From Rhizomonospora bruguierae (GTDB taxonomy: Bacteria > Actinomycetota > Actinomycetes > Mycobacteriales > Micromonosporaceae), in contig NZ_BBQH01000038.1 in NCBI RefSeq assembly GCF_018397995.1, positions 38,613 to 73,583 of the forward strand: a DNA stretch of 34,971 nucleotides, written 5' to 3'. The notes under the pieces were generated by a model. That model worked only from the letters and a program-made list of their open reading frames with translations, was not told the origin of the DNA and made no database searches. The translations under genes were made by a program, and so were the position numbers. This document shows, in pieces, positions 16,007 to 23,390 of this stretch; positions within the stretch are counted from its first letter, which is position 1, and each line of letters begins with the position of its first letter.

Positions 16007-17782
16007 TTACCGCCCGGCGATGACGCTGTCGGTGGCGAGATGTTCGGTGCGTTGCCGGATGAGGGTTCGCAGTTGCTCGACGTCGGCGGTGGTTCTCGTT
16101 TCGTCATATCCATCCACCGCGGATATGGCCCTGCTGATGCTGTCGAGGGCGTTCAGGGCGGTGGCGTTTGCGTAGATCGCGCGGTACAGGTCGCGGTAGG
16201 CGTCCTCGTACGCCGTTGTGAACGCGGCGCTGGCCAGGAACCGTTCCTTGAGCTTGTTACCGCCCATCCCGGCGAAACCGCCGCCTGGCCCACCCCGCCC
16301 ACCGGCGGCGTCGCCGCCGGGTTGCGGCATGCCCTCGGGTAGCTGCATACCCTCGGGTAGTTGCATGCCTTCAGGGGGTTGCATCCCCTCGGGTAGTTGC
16401 ATGCCGGCCGGTGGCTGGAAACCCTGTGGTGGTCCCTGACCGTTCTGAGGGAAACGGCCGCCCATGGTGGATGTGTCGTGCGGGCCCTGGGTGGCACTGC
16501 CGGCGAAGGTGAGATTGTAGTCCCAGCCGACGACGGTGAATTTCTTGGTGCCCAGGTCGTACCAGAGGTAGTAGTTGCGGCCAGGGCCGGCCATGTCGTC
16601 GAAGTTGAGCAGCAGGTTCTGCGCGGCCAGGTAACGGGCGAAGGCCGGCACGTCGATGTGATCGGCGAGGTGGCGGTCGAAGTCGGCGTCGCTGCTGGTG
16701 TTGACCCACCTAATCAGGTTGATGACGGGCTGGAGGTCCTGGCTGCCCTTCATGGTGATCTGTTTGAAGTCGTCGGCGTAGCTGGTGGGGTCGTCGCCCT
16801 GGTCGGTGAACTGGCTGGTGGCCAGGCTCTTGTAGAGCACTCCGGAGCCGCCCAGCGCGTCGGCGAAGCCCTCGTCGGGGTGCTCGACGATGAGCCGGGC
16901 GGCGGTGGGCCGATCGTTGACGGTGAAGCCGGCGTACGCGTACCGCTGGGCGGTCAGCCCGGCCGAGGCGAGCACGTTCAGCGACACGGCCTCATTGAGT
17001 ACCGTGGTGCCGCCCCCCATACCGGCGACCCGTACGGCGATCTCGCGGTGACCCTGGTACCGGCGGCCCTCGACGAACTCGTCGAAGCGGATCAGCCACG
17101 GCAGCGTCTCGGGCTCTTCGGCCTTGAGCGAGGACTGGCCGAACCCTCCGCCCGGCCCGGCTCCGCCCGGCCCGATGCCACCTGGCGCACCCCCGCCCGG
17201 CGCACCTCCACCCTGAGCGCCACCGCCCGGCGGGTTGCCTCCCGGCACGCCCGCTTCGGTGCCGTCTGGAGCGCCGGGGCCCGGGCGACCGCCCGCGGGG
17301 CCGCCTTCGTTCGGCGGCGCCTGTCCGGCACCCCGCGGGCGGCCCTGGCCGAAGAGCCCACCCGACCGGGCTTCGCCGTTGCGGGTGAGCCCGGCCAGGG
17401 TGGAGTTGCCTTTCAGGCGGATACCGACGCTGGGGACGTGGGTGCCGTCGATGGTGAGGTCGGCCTCGAGGAAGCCCTTCTCGCCGTCCTGCCAGAACTC
17501 GTCGAGCAGCCGCTGGTAGTCGCTGTCGCGGAAGGTGAGGGTGATGCGGTGCGCCTCGGTCGCGTCGAAGAGGTCCGTGGTTCCGGTGATGTTCTGGGTG
17601 ACCTGGTCGGCGTTGCGGGCGCTGGCGCTGGTGACCAGCGGCGTGACCCGGACGGTGCTCAACAGCACCGCGCAGACGACGAGGAACACCCCGCAGGTGA
17701 CCAGCAGCTTCCAGTAGTGCCGCACCCGCAACGGAACCCGGTGCAGCAGTCTGCGCCGCAGCGGGCTGGGCGGCGGCATCAC
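16007..17782 (-). CDS. CotH-kinase-family membrane-anchored protein
   Basis: About 591 residues; the start is either GTG 17780-17782 or ATG 17777-17779, both overlapping the stop of the DUF4956 gene, so translation is probably coupled. A basic N-terminus is followed by one TM helix (about 25-43), putting the rest outside the membrane. CotH-family features include the early strand-turn VPSVGIRLKGNSTLAG (117-131), RFDEFVEGRRYQG, YAYAGFTVND, a NFDDMAGPGRNYYLWYD segment and VVGWDYNLTFAG, equivalent to the metal-binding WDYN of CotH kinases. Bacillus CotH phosphorylates spore-coat proteins. Two low-complexity insertions are notable: Gly/Pro-rich at 139-215 and a Met/Pro repeat at 456-485. It is the third gene of the polyphosphate-polymerase operon. 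Confidence 0.9.
   Translation of the reverse strand: MMPPPSPLRRRLLHRVPLRVRHYWKLLVTCGVFLVVCAVLLSTVRVTPLVTSASARNADQVTQNITGTTDLFDATEAHRITLTFRDSDYQRLLDEFWQDGEKGFLEADLTIDGTHVPSVGIRLKGNSTLAGLTRNGEARSGGLFGQGRPRGAGQAPPNEGGPAGGRPGPGAPDGTEAGVPGGNPPGGGAQGGGAPGGGAPGGIGPGGAGPGGGFGQSSLKAEEPETLPWLIRFDEFVEGRRYQGHREIAVRVAGMGGGTTVLNEAVSLNVLASAGLTAQRYAYAGFTVNDRPTAARLIVEHPDEGFADALGGSGVLYKSLATSQFTDQGDDPTSYADDFKQITMKGSQDLQPVINLIRWVNTSSDADFDRHLADHIDVPAFARYLAAQNLLLNFDDMAGPGRNYYLWYDLGTKKFTVVGWDYNLTFAGSATQGPHDTSTMGGRFPQNGQGPPQGFQPPAGMQLPEGMQPPEGMQLPEGMQLPEGMPQPGGDAAGGRGGPGGGFAGMGGNKLKERFLASAAFTTAYEDAYRDLYRAIYANATALNALDSISRAISAVDGYDETRTTADVEQLRTLIRQRTEHLATDSVIAGR
16326..16415. repeat. Five 18-bp tandem repeats coding MQLPEG units
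   Basis: Five consecutive 18-bp units (16326-16343, 16344-16361, 16362-16379, 16380-16397, 16398-16415) with moderate divergence encode the hexapeptide series MQLPEG/MQPPEG/MPQPGG on the reverse strand inside the CotH-like protein. The frame is conserved, so unit number can vary without disrupting the gene. Confidence 0.85.
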
Positions 17783-18456
17783 AGATCCGTCTGGTCGTAG
17801 CCGGTCAGCACCGTGACCCGCTGGCCCCCCGTGCGCTCGCCCAGGGCGGCGATCAACTGGCCGGGTTCGCGGCCCTTCTTGAGCCGGACGGTGTACATCA
17901 TCTCGGTCAGCGCACCGCCGCGGATCGACTCCATGCTGACCAGCTCGAACTCGCTGGTGTGGGCGATGAGCACGTCCTGGATGTGTTCGGTGTAGTTGCC
18001 GTCCGGCGGCACCTGGACCTTGACGATCTGCCGCTGGATGCTGGCGGCGAACCAGTTGAACCGGTACATCACCAGGATGATCAGGCTGATGGCGACGGCG
18101 GCGACGACCGCGAGGGTGTAGAACCTGGTGCCGGCGGCCATGCCGACGCCCATGACGAGGAAGATGAACCCGACGTCGCGGGTCTCCTTGATGGCGTTGC
18201 GGAACCGCACCACCGACAGCGCGCCGACGAGGGCGAAGGCGCGGGCGATGTTCGACCCGACCACCAGCATGATCAATGCGATGAGCATGCCCAGGATGAC
18301 GAGCGTCTGTACGTAGGACTGGCTGTAGGAGACGTTGCGGTGGGTGAACCGGTAGACCCAGCCGATCATCGCACTGAGCACGAACGACAGCGACAGCGCG
18401 ATGGCGATGTCACCGACGCTGAACGTGCCGGACAGATCCTGAACGTCGAACGGCAT
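17779..18456 (-). CDS. DUF4956 membrane protein of the polyphosphate polymerase operon
   Basis: A 225-residue protein (MPFDVQDLSGTFSVGD). About five TM helices lie in residues 15-135, including ALSLSFVLSAMIGWVYRF, LVILGMLIALIMLVVG and the highly conserved ALVGALSVVRFRNAIKETRDVGFIF loop. A soluble ferredoxin-like C-terminal domain follows (IVKVQVPPDG ... TVRLKKGREPGQLIAAL). This is the DUF4956 pattern. DUF4956 genes commonly sit beside VTC-domain polyphosphate polymerases, as here, so a role as membrane partner or channel for polymer synthesis is plausible but unproven. The VTC gene ends 3 bp upstream of this ATG, and the CotH gene overlaps the stop downstream. Confidence 0.9.
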   Translation of the reverse strand: MPFDVQDLSGTFSVGDIAIALSLSFVLSAMIGWVYRFTHRNVSYSQSYVQTLVILGMLIALIMLVVGSNIARAFALVGALSVVRFRNAIKETRDVGFIFLVMGVGMAAGTRFYTLAVVAAVAISLIILVMYRFNWFAASIQRQIVKVQVPPDGNYTEHIQDVLIAHTSEFELVSMESIRGGALTEMMYTVRLKKGREPGQLIAALGERTGGQRVTVLTGYDQTDL

Positions 18457-18459
18457 GGG

Positions 18460-19389
18460 TCAGGCCTCACTTTCGGCGAAGGCCGGCACCGGGGCACCGG
18501 CGGGGTCGTCATCGGGAACATGGAAGATCGATCGGGGCGCCCGGCCGAAGGCCTCGACGCCCTGGCAGTACTTGGACATGCGCACCACCGACAAATTGAG
18601 TTCGGCGGCGAGGTCGGTAAGCCAGTACGGGACGCGTTCGTTGGCCTTGAACTCCACCACCGCGAGCCGGGCCGGGACGATGAGGCGGTTCTCGGCCGCC
18701 GCGCCGAGGTGGAAGTCACGGTCCCGCCCGCGGACCCGCTGGTCGATGGTGACGCGCAGCCCGGCGTCGGCATCGCGCCCGATGAACGCCTCGCGCTGGT
18801 AGCCGGTCATCGCGACCGGGCGCAGGTCCAGCCCGGAGAGCAGTTCCAGGACCTCTTCCAGAAACGCCCGTTGCGACGGGTCGTGGTCGATCATGACCCG
18901 GCGCTCGCACAGGTCCCGGGCCAGGTGGTACGGCAGCGCGACCCGCCGTTTCTGGGTGACCCGGTTGACCCGCTGCTTGATCTCGACGTACACGGTGGTG
19001 TCGTCGTCGACGGTGGACCGGTCGCCGTAGTGGCGTACCCGCAGCTTGCGGCGGAACTTCAACCCCTCGATCTTCTCCCAGTAGAACCTCAGGTCGGGGG
19101 TGTCGTAATAGACGCTCCAGACCCCGTAACCGCCGCTGTCGCCGTGGCTGTCGACATCGAGCCGTCCGGCGAGTTCCGCCCGCAGCCGCGGCAACGCGGT
19201 ACCGGACACCAGGTACTTGATCTCGTACCGGTTGAATGCGTGCAGCTTGCTCGGTGCGCGCAGCCCATGACCGCCGTCGTCGCTACGGTGCCGGGTCTCC
19301 GCGCCCGGCGGCGAGGAAGGATCGGGGTCCACCGCGGTGCCGGCGGTGCGCTCGGGCGGGACGGCACGGCGTCGGAACGTCAGTCGCAT
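18460..19389 (-). CDS. VTC-domain polyphosphate polymerase
   Basis: A 309-residue protein from an ATG at 19387-19389. It belongs to the VTC/CYTH-like tunnel-fold family; yeast Vtc4 makes inorganic polyphosphate from ATP inside such a tunnel. Basic and acidic tunnel residues are present in order: RYEIKYLV (54-61), SVYYDTPDLRFY (92-103), the cluster GLKFRRKLRVRHYG (109-122), VYVEIKQR (133-140), a Tyr/Arg segment MTGYQREAF, and VVEFKAN (244-250). The N-terminal 45 residues are disordered and basic. It has no TM helix; the membrane partner is the DUF4956 gene 3 bp downstream. The promoter carries a PHO-box-like array, suggesting induction by phosphate starvation. Confidence 0.9.
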   Translation of the reverse strand: MRLTFRRRAVPPERTAGTAVDPDPSSPPGAETRHRSDDGGHGLRAPSKLHAFNRYEIKYLVSGTALPRLRAELAGRLDVDSHGDSGGYGVWSVYYDTPDLRFYWEKIEGLKFRRKLRVRHYGDRSTVDDDTTVYVEIKQRVNRVTQKRRVALPYHLARDLCERRVMIDHDPSQRAFLEEVLELLSGLDLRPVAMTGYQREAFIGRDADAGLRVTIDQRVRGRDRDFHLGAAAENRLIVPARLAVVEFKANERVPYWLTDLAAELNLSVVRMSKYCQGVEAFGRAPRSIFHVPDDDPAGAPVPAFAESEA

Positions 19390-19424
19390 GGTCAACCCAT
19401 CTCGTGACGGCAAGGGGCGAACAA

Positions 19425-19451
19425 GACATAAGCATCCGAACCTTGGAGCAA
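19425..19451 (-). promoter_or_regulatory. Possible core promoter of the polyphosphate operon
   Basis: On the reverse strand TTGCTC (19446-19451) and TATGTC (19425-19430) are separated by 15 nt, shorter than the usual 16-18. A start near 19418 would leave a leader of about 30 nt. The weak spacing is what is expected of an activator-dependent promoter with PhoP bound just upstream; this is inference from layout only. Confidence 0.4.
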
Positions 19452-19493
19452 GCTTTGAACCGCATAAGAACTGGGCATGAACGGCTACTGAAC
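19439..19493 (-). promoter_or_regulatory. PHO-box-like array: four GTTC units at exact 11-nt spacing
   Basis: Reading the reverse strand from 19493 down, consecutive 11-nt units are GTTCAGTAGCC, GTTCATGCCCA, GTTCTTATGCG and GTTCAAAGCTT, then a degenerate GCTCCAAGGTT. Response regulators of the PhoP type in Streptomyces and relatives bind direct repeats of 11-nt units beginning GTTCA. The array ends about 60 nt before the ATG of the polyphosphate polymerase gene, suitable for activating a promoter just downstream. Exact periodicity over four units is unlikely by chance in this GC-rich DNA. Confidence 0.75.
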
Positions 19494-19517
19494 GAGACAT
19501 AACCACCCGGCAATGGA

Positions 19518-20105
19518 TTGCCGGCGCGGCGGCTCGCGTCACCACCCGAGCCACCGCCCGGCACCACCGGGATCGTGACCGGCGGCAGCACCGACGCCGG
19601 GCTCGGCTACGCCCCCGCTCAGCCGAGTCGAGCGAGGGCGGTGGCGGAGGTGAGCGCCTGGCTCTTCGGTGCCTTCGCCGTCGCCGCGGCCGCCGCGACC
19701 GGCACGCTGCGCGTGGCCCACCCCGGCATGTACCTGGTCGCGCTCGCCGCCCTGCTGGTGCCGGCGGTCGCGTGGGGCGCCTTCCTCAACAGCCTGTTGA
19801 TGTTCTCCCGCGACTCCCCCTTCCTCTACACGCCGCTGGACGATCCGCTGTGGTTTGTCGCCGGGGTGCGGCTGCCGCTCTTTGCCCTGCCCGTGTGGGT
19901 CAAGGCGATCGGTCTCGCCTTCCCGCCCACGACCAGCCTCACCGTGCTCCGCGGCGCGCTGCTGGAGGCCAGCGGGGTCGGCGAACTCAGCGGCGAGCTG
20001 GCAATGCTCGCGGCGCTGTCGGTCGCCCTGTTCGCGCTGACCGCCGTGACGCTGCGGATCGGCGAATGGCATGCCCAGACGAGCGGCTCCCTCCAGCTGT
20101 TTTAG
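19518..20105 (+). pseudogene. ABC-2-type permease fragment, probably N-terminally truncated
   Basis: The open frame gives up to 195 residues; a GTG at 19575-19577 gives 177 and is the likeliest start, without a clear ribosome-binding site. Four hydrophobic segments are visible. The C-terminal part has the ABC-2 permease hallmark order: FLNSLLMFSRDSPF, then PLWFVAGVRLPLFALPVWVKAIGLAFPPTTSLTVLRGALLE, then a last TM helix. Complete ABC-2 permeases have six TM helices and about 250 residues, so roughly the first two helices appear to be missing. No ATPase gene is adjacent. It is divergent from the polyphosphate operon and borders a degenerate sigma-factor gene, so it is probably a remnant, although a short expressed protein cannot be excluded. 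Confidence 0.6.
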
Positions 20106-20130
20106 CCAGCGGTGCACGGGCCGGCCCGGC

Positions 20131-20700
20131 GCGGGCGGCCTGGCGGACCAGGTGGTCGCGCTCGGCGACGTTCGTGGCCCGGCGGCCGGCCTCCGCGTAC
20201 GCCGCGGCGGCGGCGCTCAGGTCGCCGCCCAGCTCGTGCAGGTGGCCGCGGACGGCGAGCCAGCGGTGCCGCTCGCCGATCACCTCACACAGCCGGTCGG
20301 TCTCGCTCAGCCCGGCGGCGGCACCGAAGACGTGACCGACCGCGACCGCGCGCCCGAGTACCGCGGCCGGGTCCTGGCGCACCGGGTCGTCGGTGAGGGC
20401 GACGAACTCGTCGTACCAGGAGAGGATCTGCGGCCAATCGGTCTCCTCGGCGCTCGGCGCGTCGTCGTGCAGCGCGGCGATGGCGGCCTCGACCTGGTAA
20501 CGGCCGAAGCGCTGAACGGCCAGCGCCGACTGCAGGACGGACACACCCTCGGCGATCTCGCGGGTGGTGAGGCCGCCGACGGCGCGCAGGGTCAACACCA
20601 CCTGGGAGGCGGGCGTGAGGTCGGGGTGACAGCAGCAGAAGAGCAGGAAGAGGGGCGCGCAGCGCGCCCTCGTTCAGGCGTCGCGTCGATTCGTCGATCA
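20131..20700 (-). pseudogene. Degenerate ECF sigma factor (SnoaL-less, TPR-like C-terminal type)
   Basis: Fragments of an extracytoplasmic-function sigma factor with the long helical C-terminal extension (ECF42-like, DUF6596 type). The frame ending near 20131 reads PLFLLFCCCHPDLTP, then SQVVLTLRAVGGLTTREIAE from the region 2/region 4 boundary. It then jumps straight to GVSVLQSALAVQRFGRYQVEAAI, DDAPSAEETDWPQILSWYDE and AAAAYAEAGRRATN of the C-terminal extension. Roughly 130 residues normally between them are absent, and the junction is near 20547. A TGA also interrupts this frame upstream, and the preceding piece (VIDESTRRLNEGALR) is in another frame. Region 2 is largely missing. Non-functional is the best reading. 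Confidence 0.75.
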
Positions 20701-20803
20701 CGTCGGGTCAGTCGTCCGAGGGCCGTGAGCGGAGCCGGTCAGGTGGCGAGCGCGACACGGCGGACATCCCGCGATGGACCCGCACGACGTCCAGGCCATT
20801 CGG

Positions 20804-22039
20804 CTATTTCTCTGCGGCGATCACATTCGGATTTTCGATGATGAATTCACTGACCTTGTCTTCCTTTACGGCTCGGAAGAGCTGCACCGATGTCTCGTCA
20901 AGGGTTTCGTACGACTTTCCGTCGACCTTCTCGCTCTTGAAGGTCCCCCCGTTCGTCCGCAGCGTGATCAGGTTGTTCGCGGCGATGCCCTTGAGGGTGA
21001 ACACGAAGTCGGCGATCGAGGTTCCCTTGGTGTCCAGTACAAGTGACTGACCGGCGGCCTTGATGAGCGAATTGATCTTCAATGGGTTCGTTATCACGCC
21101 GCTGCTGGTCGCCTTCTTGCCGATCGCCTTGAGCAGTTGTTGCTGGTGGCGCTGCCGGTCGTAGTCGCCGTTCTTGAGCCCGTAGCGTTGCCGCGAGTAG
21201 TCCAGGGCCTGCCAGCCCTCCATGTCGTAGCAGCCGGGTTTGTAGACGACCGGTTCCTTCTTACCGCCCATCTTCTTCGCCGTGGCATTCCACTGCGCCT
21301 TGCCGTCCACCAGGGTCATGTGATGTGACGTGACCGTCTGGTCGACGCACAGGTGGACTCCGCCGAGGGCGTCGACGAGTTTCTTGAAGCCCCCGAAGTC
21401 GATGATCGCCATACCGTCGAAGCTGAGGCCGGTGAGATTCTTGATGACCTGGGCCAGCATCTTGGTCCCGCCCCGCAGCCCCCCGCCATTGCGCGCACCC
21501 CAGAAGAACGACTCGTTGAGCTTCGCCGGCCCGACGCCGGGCACCTGTACTTTCGTGTCGCGGGGAAGTGAGATCAGGTACGCCTGATCGTGGCTGGCGG
21601 GTATGTGCAGCGCGATGATGCTGTCCGGTCGGGCGTCGCTGACGTCCCAGGTCGGTCGGGTGTCCATGCCCAGCAGGAGGATGTCGATCGGACCGTCGAG
21701 GGAGTCACCGCCTTCCGCGTCCGACTTGCCGGCGTCGCCGAGCAGGTCACCCTGGGCGATGCCGCCGGTGGCCTGGCTGATCAGGACCTTGCCGCCCGCG
21801 ATCGCACCCCCACTGGTGATCATCAGCAACGCGCCCATGATGACAAGGAGCCGCGCCCACAGCGGATCGCGACGCGGGCGGCTCTTCGATCTGGTCCCGC
21901 CGCCGGCCGACCCGGCGCCTTGCCCGCCTGACCGGCGACCCGGTCGATCCGTCACCGGGGACCGGGCCGCCGTCCTCTGTGCCGCGTGGGTCACGGATGG
22001 CTGCGCGGAAGGATTGCGCCGAGGCGGTTGAGCCTGCAT
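20804..22039 (-). CDS. LytR-CpsA-Psr (LCP) family cell-wall glycopolymer ligase
   Basis: A 411-residue protein from an ATG at 22037-22039 with GAGTGAGG just upstream. A disordered basic N-terminus (1-60) precedes one TM helix (about 63-86), with the catalytic domain outside. LCP signatures include IDILLLGMDTRP (118-129), ARPDSIIALHI, YLISLPRDTKVQVPG (154-168), AKLNESFFWG, FDGMAIIDFGGFKKLVDALGG and the arginine motif DYSRQRYGLKNGDYDRQRHQQQLL. LCP enzymes transfer teichoic acid, arabinogalactan or capsule polymers from lipid carriers to peptidoglycan. The Arg and Asp residues that bind the pyrophosphate are present, so activity is expected. The acceptor polymer is unknown. A perfect inverted repeat lies about 50 bp upstream. 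Confidence 0.92.
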   Translation of the reverse strand: MQAQPPRRNPSAQPSVTHAAQRTAARSPVTDRPGRRSGGQGAGSAGGGTRSKSRPRRDPLWARLLVIMGALLMITSGGAIAGGKVLISQATGGIAQGDLLGDAGKSDAEGGDSLDGPIDILLLGMDTRPTWDVSDARPDSIIALHIPASHDQAYLISLPRDTKVQVPGVGPAKLNESFFWGARNGGGLRGGTKMLAQVIKNLTGLSFDGMAIIDFGGFKKLVDALGGVHLCVDQTVTSHHMTLVDGKAQWNATAKKMGGKKEPVVYKPGCYDMEGWQALDYSRQRYGLKNGDYDRQRHQQQLLKAIGKKATSSGVITNPLKINSLIKAAGQSLVLDTKGTSIADFVFTLKGIAANNLITLRTNGGTFKSEKVDGKSYETLDETSVQLFRAVKEDKVSEFIIENPNVIAAEK

Positions 22040-22091
22040 ACCTCACTCTTTTCAGCGACAACGTAACCAGTACAGACGGGCGGAAGGGCAG

Positions 22092-22107
22092 TGTCACTGT
22101 AGTGACA
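22092..22107. promoter_or_regulatory. 16-bp operator-like palindrome upstream of the LCP gene
   Basis: TGTCACT-GT-AGTGACA: perfect 7-bp arms with a 2-nt centre, 53 bp before the LCP ATG and 165 bp before the divergent epimerase gene. Size and symmetry fit a dimeric helix-turn-helix regulator. Its position near the LCP start is compatible with overlap of that promoter. Confidence 0.5.
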
Positions 22108-22139
22108 TCTTGCCGACCGCGCGATGTCGCTCCGGTGTC

Positions 22140-22173
22140 CAAGGTGGGTCAGCGCCGGTGGCGGTACACCTTG
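22140..22173. promoter_or_regulatory. Inverted repeat CAAGGTG / CACCTTG in the divergent region
   Basis: Arms at 22140-22146 and 22167-22173 with a 20-nt spacer. The right arm runs into TTGACC, a possible -35 for the epimerase gene, but no matching -10 is visible. A third palindrome, GGAGGGCCCTCC, lies at 22216-22227. Any of these could be operator sites; none is assigned to a regulator. Confidence 0.3.
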
Positions 22174-22272
22174 ACCGCCCGTCGACCGGCAGGAGCGTCT
22201 GGCATGTCACGGGCTGGAGGGCCCTCCTCGTCTTGGTGAGAGAGCCGGTACCGAGATGAGGAGGGTGACGTC

Positions 22273-23259
22273 ATGCGGGTGTTCGTGGCGGGCGGGACCG
22301 GTGTCATCGGGCGGCAGTTGGTGCCGCGGCTGGTGGCACGCGGACATCAGGTGACAGCGACGACGACGAACGCGACCAGGCTGGAAATGCTGCGAAAGCT
22401 GGGCGCCAACGGGGTTGTGATGGACGGGCTGGACGCGGTGGCGGTCGGCGAGGCGGTGGCCGCGGCCCGACCGGACGCGATCGTGCACCAGATGACGGGG
22501 CTTTCCGAGGCGCACGCCGGCAAGCCCAACATGAGGAGGCCCGACCGCTTCTTCGCCATCACCAACCGGCTGCGCGGCGAGGGGACCGACCACCTGCTGG
22601 CCGCAGCCGCGGCGACCGGGGTAGCCACCTTCGTCGCACAGAGTGCCGCCATCTTCAGCGGAATCCGCGTGGCCTCCTCGGTCAAGACCGAGCAGGACCC
22701 GCTGGATGAGGTGGCGGGAACGGAGGCGATCAACCACCTCGAGGGCGTGGTGGTCAAAGCAGGCGGCGCGGTCCTGCGCTACGGCGGGCTGTACGGGCCG
22801 GGTGCCACCGACGATCAGGTCAAGCTCGTGCGCAAGCGGCTGTACCCGCTCGTCGGGGGCGGCACCGGCTACTTCTCGTGGGTGCACACCGGTGACGCGG
22901 CGAGCGCGACCGTCCTGGCGGTGGAGCAGAAGGCACGGGGTGTGTTCAACATCGTCGACGACGAGCCGGCACCGGTCAGCCAATGGCTGCCCCATCTGGC
23001 CGAATGCGCCGGGGCCAAACCACCCCGGCGGCTCCCGGCGTGGCTGGCCAGGATGCTGGCCGGCGAGATGATGGTGGACATGATGACCAACAAGGGGCGC
23101 GGCTTCGCCAACGCCAAGGCCAAGCGGGAACTGGGCTGGCAACTGCGCTACCCGTCGTGGCGCGACGGCTTCAGGGAGGAATTCGCGTGCCCGGCCTGCG
23201 AGGCGAACGATCCCGACACCACAGCGGACGATGCTTCACGCCGGAATAACCGATCATGA
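22273..23259 (+). CDS. NAD(P)-dependent epimerase/dehydratase-like protein (extended SDR)
   Basis: A 328-residue protein with a strong ribosome-binding site (GAGGAGGG) before the ATG. It has an N-terminal Rossmann nucleotide-binding motif, VFVAGGTGVIGRQLVPRL (3-20), then AVAAARPDAIVHQMTG and VATFVAQSAAIF. The later RYGGLYGPGATDDQ and the substrate-lid region WVHTGDAASATVLAVEQKARGVFNIVDDEPAPV are typical of atypical extended SDRs of the epimerase group. The usual catalytic YxxxK is not evident at its normal position, so a different reductase chemistry or a non-catalytic role is possible. The C-terminal tail is charged and disordered. It is followed 131 bp later by a DoxX-like gene on the same strand. 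Confidence 0.85.
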   Translation: MRVFVAGGTGVIGRQLVPRLVARGHQVTATTTNATRLEMLRKLGANGVVMDGLDAVAVGEAVAAARPDAIVHQMTGLSEAHAGKPNMRRPDRFFAITNRLRGEGTDHLLAAAAATGVATFVAQSAAIFSGIRVASSVKTEQDPLDEVAGTEAINHLEGVVVKAGGAVLRYGGLYGPGATDDQVKLVRKRLYPLVGGGTGYFSWVHTGDAASATVLAVEQKARGVFNIVDDEPAPVSQWLPHLAECAGAKPPRRLPAWLARMLAGEMMVDMMTNKGRGFANAKAKRELGWQLRYPSWRDGFREEFACPACEANDPDTTADDASRRNNRS

Positions 23260-23390
23260 GCTGCCGCTCCACGAGTCGGTCGGGTGGGCAGGGCACCGGG
23301 GTCGGACGGGGGGTGGGCAGCACCCATCTCGCGGCCATGTCACACGCCGCAGCCCCAGTTCGTCGTTGAGGCAGCCACAAAGGAGTGCTC

